Shown in pieces: positions 60,089-64,000 of a stretch of 64,000 nt of DNA (its first letter is position 1; each line of letters begins with the position of its first letter). This DNA is from Heterodera schachtii (lineage: Eukaryota > Nematoda > Chromadorea > Rhabditida > Heteroderidae), in contig SIJG01000055.1 of the NCBI GenBank assembly GCA_023374025.1, positions 496,001 through 560,000 of the forward strand, in the 5' to 3' direction. The notes beneath the pieces are model-generated. The model saw only the letters and a list, made by a program, of their open reading frames with translations, ran no database searches and was not told the DNA's origin. Position numbers and translations under genes: made by a program.

Positions 60089-62536
60089 ATGAGCACTAAA
60101 GAGGAACTAACAGAAGAGCGACACCAACAGCAGCAGGAGGACGCCACTTCGAAGTTACTGCTGAGACAGCGAAGCAAAGATGAGACGGAGGGCGACAGAG
60201 TGTCCACTGGCGACACGGACACGGGCCAAGGGTTGGCCCGATCACTGACGCTGATGAACGGAGTGTCGATGATTGTGGGGTGGGTAAAGAGAAAAGCAAC
60301 AAATGCATACAGTGGGGGAAAAGCTGACTCAAACAAACTCAAAAAAGACATTTTCCAAATCAACTGAAGAAGAATTTGAGAATTCGGGAAGAATAAGTCA
60401 TTTGTCCAATAATTAAGCATGTAATTAACATGTGCCTTTTAAGGTGTATTATTGGCTCCGGCATCTTTTTGTCACCAACGGGTGTCCAAAAAGGTGCACA
60501 TTCCGTTGTTTAGCTTGAAGTTGGAAATCCACGCTTTAGATGCTGGGAGTATCGGCCTTTCCCTGCTCATTTGGCTCTTTTGTGGCCTCTTCGTTGGCCT
60601 CGGTTCCTATTGCTATGCCGAACTTGGCACTCTCATCAAAAAGTCGGGTGGCGACTATGCCTACATAATGGAGGCGTTTGGTCCTTTTTTGGCATTCGTA
60701 CGACTTTGGGTCGAAGCATTCGTCGTCAGGTGGACGCTGCTATGATTCTTTGTCATTTGAGTTTAAACGTGAGTTTGTGCCATCTTTAGACCGTGCACTT
60801 GCACAATTGTCGCTTTAACTTTTGCCAAGTACATTTTGCACCCGTTCTTTTCAAACTGCAAAACCCCCGATGGTTCTGCTCAAATAATTGCGGCTGCCCT
60901 GATAAGTTGGCACTTTAAATGCCGCTTTCATATTGCAAATGTTTCCGTTTAGTTTTTCTGACTGCTCTCAATTGTCTCTCCGTAAAATTGGCCACTTTCA
61001 TCCAAGACACTTTTACACTTGCTAAAATATTTGCCCTCATTCTGATCATAATCACCGGCTTTTACTTTTTAATCCAAGGTGTAATTTAATAGACTTTCTC
61101 ATTTTTCATTACTTATTTTAAGGCGATCCGCAATATCGAGTCAATTTTCACAATCTTTTCGAAAATTCTGAGACAAACGTTGGCAAAGTTTCCATTGCTT
61201 TTTATTCCGGACTCTTCGCTTACCAAGGCTGGAACTACCTCAATTTCATCGTTGAAGAATTGCAAAATCCAAAACGGTCTTTGAATTTGCGCACCGTTGG
61301 CATTTTTTAGCACTTTAGGAATTTGCCGTTGGCCATTTTGATTTCCACTGTTTCTGTGACGGTCATTTACGTGCTCACTAACATTGCCCTTTACGTGGTC
61401 ATCAGTCGTGAGGAAATGCTCGCCTCGGAGGCAGTCGCCGTGGTCAGTCGCCGCCTCTTATTCTCTCCTCCTTTCGCTCTTTCTCCTTCCCTCTTCCCCT
61501 TCTTCTTTCTCCCCACTCCCTCTCTCTCTCTTTTTCACTCTCCCTCTCTCTCTCTCTCTCTCACCCTCTTTTATCTCCCCCTCTCCATTCATTCGTTTCT
61601 TCATTTGCCTCACAGGAATTCGCCAACAAAATGTACGGTCCGTTCGCCTTCACAATGCCCCTCTTCGTCGCGTGTTCCACGCTCGGCTCGGCCAACGGAG
61701 TGTAAGGCTAACAAACTCCCACATTTTTGGCTTTTCTTTCCATTTAGCATTTTCACCTCGTCCAGGTCGGTTTTGTCTTTCTGACTTTGGAATGGCATTG
61801 CCATTCTCATCGTTGTCGTCGTCTCCAGACTTTTTTACGTTGGCGCCCGGGAGGAGCAAATGCCCGTCCTTCTCACAATGATCAACCGACGAACGCGTAC
61901 CCCCGTGCCCGCCGTCGTTTTTCTGGTGCTTTTCTTCGTTGCCATTCAGCGCTTGTTCCCTTCCACCGTTTCGCTTCTGTTTAGGGCCTTTTGTCGTTGG
62001 TTTATCTCGCCTTTGGTGACAATGCGCTCACTCTGATCAATTACATTGCGATTAGTTATTGGCTTGCCATTGGCTTGGCCATTGCCTCGTTGTTTTATTT
62101 CCGTATGAAAATGCCAAACGCACCGAGGCCAATCAAAGTGAGTTCCAATGATTAGAGGCTAATGCTCCAATGGGATTTTCATGTGTATCTTTTGATTCCG
62201 TAAGGTCAATTTGATTTTCCCCGCTATCTTTCTGCTCGGCTGTGTCGCTTTGGTGGTTATTCCAATCATTGGCAAGCCAAAAGACACGGGTCAGTCCCTT
62301 TTTACACCTAAAGCCTGAAACAATGCTAATTTGTGTAAGCAATTGGAATTGCGATTATGCTCACTTCGGTGCCCGTTTACCTCATTTTCATTTGTTGGAA
62401 GGAAAGGCCTGCCTTTTTCAACAAAGCGTCCGGTCCTTTGTTTGGACATTTTTTGTTTAATAATTCTCAAATTTCAGCGTCCATTACCATCTTTTGCCAG
62501 AAGCTTTTCTTAGTTTCGAATGAAGCAGAAAAATAG
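60089..62536 (+). CDS. L-type amino-acid transporter, SLC7 family (aat-like)
   Basis: Plasma-membrane light-chain amino-acid exchanger of the heterodimeric (LAT/y+LAT) type, about 12 transmembrane helices. Around ten exons. The cytosolic N-terminus is polar and Gln-rich, then TM1 begins [27 protein letters not shown], the SLC7 substrate-binding GSGIF motif. [20 protein letters not shown] and [14 protein letters not shown] follow, both near-identical to the family. Later exons carry [20 protein letters not shown] with [38 protein letters not shown] and [16 protein letters not shown]. The end is [12 protein letters not shown]. Partner heavy chain is not in the window. Motif conservation suggests function; a C/T-rich intron lies at 61446-61613. 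Confidence 0.9.
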
Positions 62537-64000
62537 ACTTACAAATGACAGTTTTTATATTTTTGTGATTAGTGACTAAATTTGCATTTTAATTAGAGAG
62601 TTTTTCAGGTGGGGTCACTAATTACAATGTTATTTATTACTTTAATTGTTGACTTTCGTATTCTTTTCTTTTACTTTCTTTTTGTTGAAATGACTTTTTT
62701 GTAAATTTTTAATTGTGAATGTTTATTTTTGCCTAATTTGCTACAGTTAATGCAATACAATAAAATGATTACCCCACTTGCTTGTGCCATAATTAAGCAA
62801 ATCGCCGCGGGGGGGGGGGGGGGAAGGAACAATTTGAATTATTCGGCGGATGACAGACCAAACACAGACACTGCGCCAATTGTTGACAGATGCGCTGCTG
62901 CTTTTGCTTTTTGTCACTCTCTCTTTTTGTTAGTCGTGCCGCCGGCGTCCTCTTTTTGCTGTCTGACCCAAACAAAAAGCCAACGGGAGAAAGCATTTCT
63001 GGAGAAGGGGGGGGGGATACAATCGATGGGAGGGAATCCCTTCTTTGCTTCTCTGTTGGCTGTCGGTTGTCAGGGAAGTGAGGGGAGAGAGAGAGAGGGG
63101 AGGAAGAGTGAGGGAGAGAGGAGGGGGAAGAGAGGGAGGGAGAGAGAGAAGGGAGGAAGAGTGAGGGAGAGAGGAGGGGGAAGAGAGGGATGGAGACACC
63201 CGCCTTCTCCCCCCCCCCCCCCCCCCCCCCCCCTCCCCCGGGGGCTGTAAGTGTAAGCTGTAATAATGCGCCACGACAGAGAGAAGGCGGAATTTGTGAA
63301 TGAATCGCTGGGCTTCTTCCTCCTTTGACTCCTCCCCCAAAATGCACTTAAAATTCGCTATTTGTCATCCGCTGACTTCGACTTCGTCTTTCTTCTCAAT
63401 TTTCAAATTCAAAACGTCAATTTGCTTCTCATTTCGCTTTTCATCTTCTGGCTCTCACTCTCTCTCACTCTCTTTCTCTTCCCAACATTCTCCCTCCCTC
63501 CTCTCTCTCTCTCTCTTTTTGTACGATAAATTCGAATTCGTCGTCCATTGACTTTTATGCCTTTTCTCCTTTGATCAGTGACCAGCAGATCACTTCCCTC
63601 TTTCTGATCAGATCCCTCACTTTGCTTTTCCTTTCCCTTCTTTTTCTAAATTTATTTTTGAAATGTTTGTTTCTAAATTTACGCTCCGTTTAACTCCGAG
63701 TTCAAAGACCATTCGTTCGTTCCCAAAGTGTTCTTTTCCTTTCATCGCCTTCCCATTTATTTCATTGGCTTTTCTTTTATAGCATTTTCAAATTCGATGG
63801 ATAGGATGGAAAATTCCTGCAATTATTAATTGTTTATTTATTGTCGTTTTACGCTTTTCGCAATTTTCATTTCCTCCCATTATTAAAAGCCTTTTCCATC
63901 TCAACGATCTGATAAATGTGCCTTCTTTTTCACGTCAATCATCATCATTCATCTGCACATAATTTAAAATTGGCTTTTTCAGCGCTCGCAAAGCACAAAA
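62537..64000. other. right-hand flank, no gene supported
   Basis: A/T-rich to 62800. A poly-G run lies at 62811-62823, GA-rich sequence at 63077-63200 and a poly-C run at 63210-63237. C/T-rich at 63440-63520. GATC-rich sequence (TGATCAGTGACCAGCAGATC) lies at 63575-63610. Open frames here follow base composition only. Confidence 0.6.

Noticed and set aside
62729..63347. Overlapping 136-184-codon frames on both strands
   Set aside because: Low-complexity GA and poly-C sequence; no splice or family support.

Overview
The window is nuclear DNA from an animal, most likely a nematode and possibly a tylenchid plant parasite of the cyst-nematode type. Genes are split by many short GT-AG introns with a small but clear minority of GC-AG introns. 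The nuclear receptor carries the nematode-style P-box CNGCKTFFRR. Long poly-C/poly-G and CT/GA runs are scattered through introns and spacers. The species cannot be fixed from the sequence alone.

Layout. (1) 0.7-12.3 kb: a tandem array on the plus strand of nine intact-looking genes and one decayed copy. They encode small, intracellular-looking proteins rich in Tyr, Arg and Trp that share a YYYFSPLY-type core, and I do not recognise the family. (2) 12.7-16.4 kb: a neuropeptide-Y/short-NPF-like GPCR on the minus strand, with nested DNA transposons in one intron. (3) 18.3-19.3 kb: a terminal-inverted-repeat transposon with an 8-bp target duplication. (4) 19.3-23.9 kb: mostly spacer plus one possible small secreted protein. 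(5) 24.0-28.1 kb: a leishmanolysin/invadolysin (M8) zinc metallopeptidase on the minus strand. (6) 30.1-34.2 kb: a TMF1-like golgin coiled-coil gene on the minus strand, divergent from a THO complex subunit 7 gene at 34.6-35.5 kb. (7) 35.9-39.0 kb: a transposon nest with two hAT-like MITEs inside a TA-flanked foldback element, followed by another TIR element. (8) 42.8-54.7 kb: an animal type I fatty acid synthase with every domain recognisable (KS-MAT-DH-pseudoMT-ER-KR-ACP-TE) but two apparent +1 frameshifts. (9) 55.5-58.8 kb: a nuclear hormone receptor. (10) 60.1-62.5 kb: an SLC7 L-type amino-acid transporter.

The genes do not form one pathway. The conserved ones are ordinary housekeeping or signalling genes. 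The unusual content is the tandem tyrosine-rich family and the dense, datable transposon nests. Exon boundaries were inferred by eye from splice signals, frame continuity and paralogue or family alignment. I saw no rRNA, tRNA or CRISPR array. No poly-A signal was called systematically.
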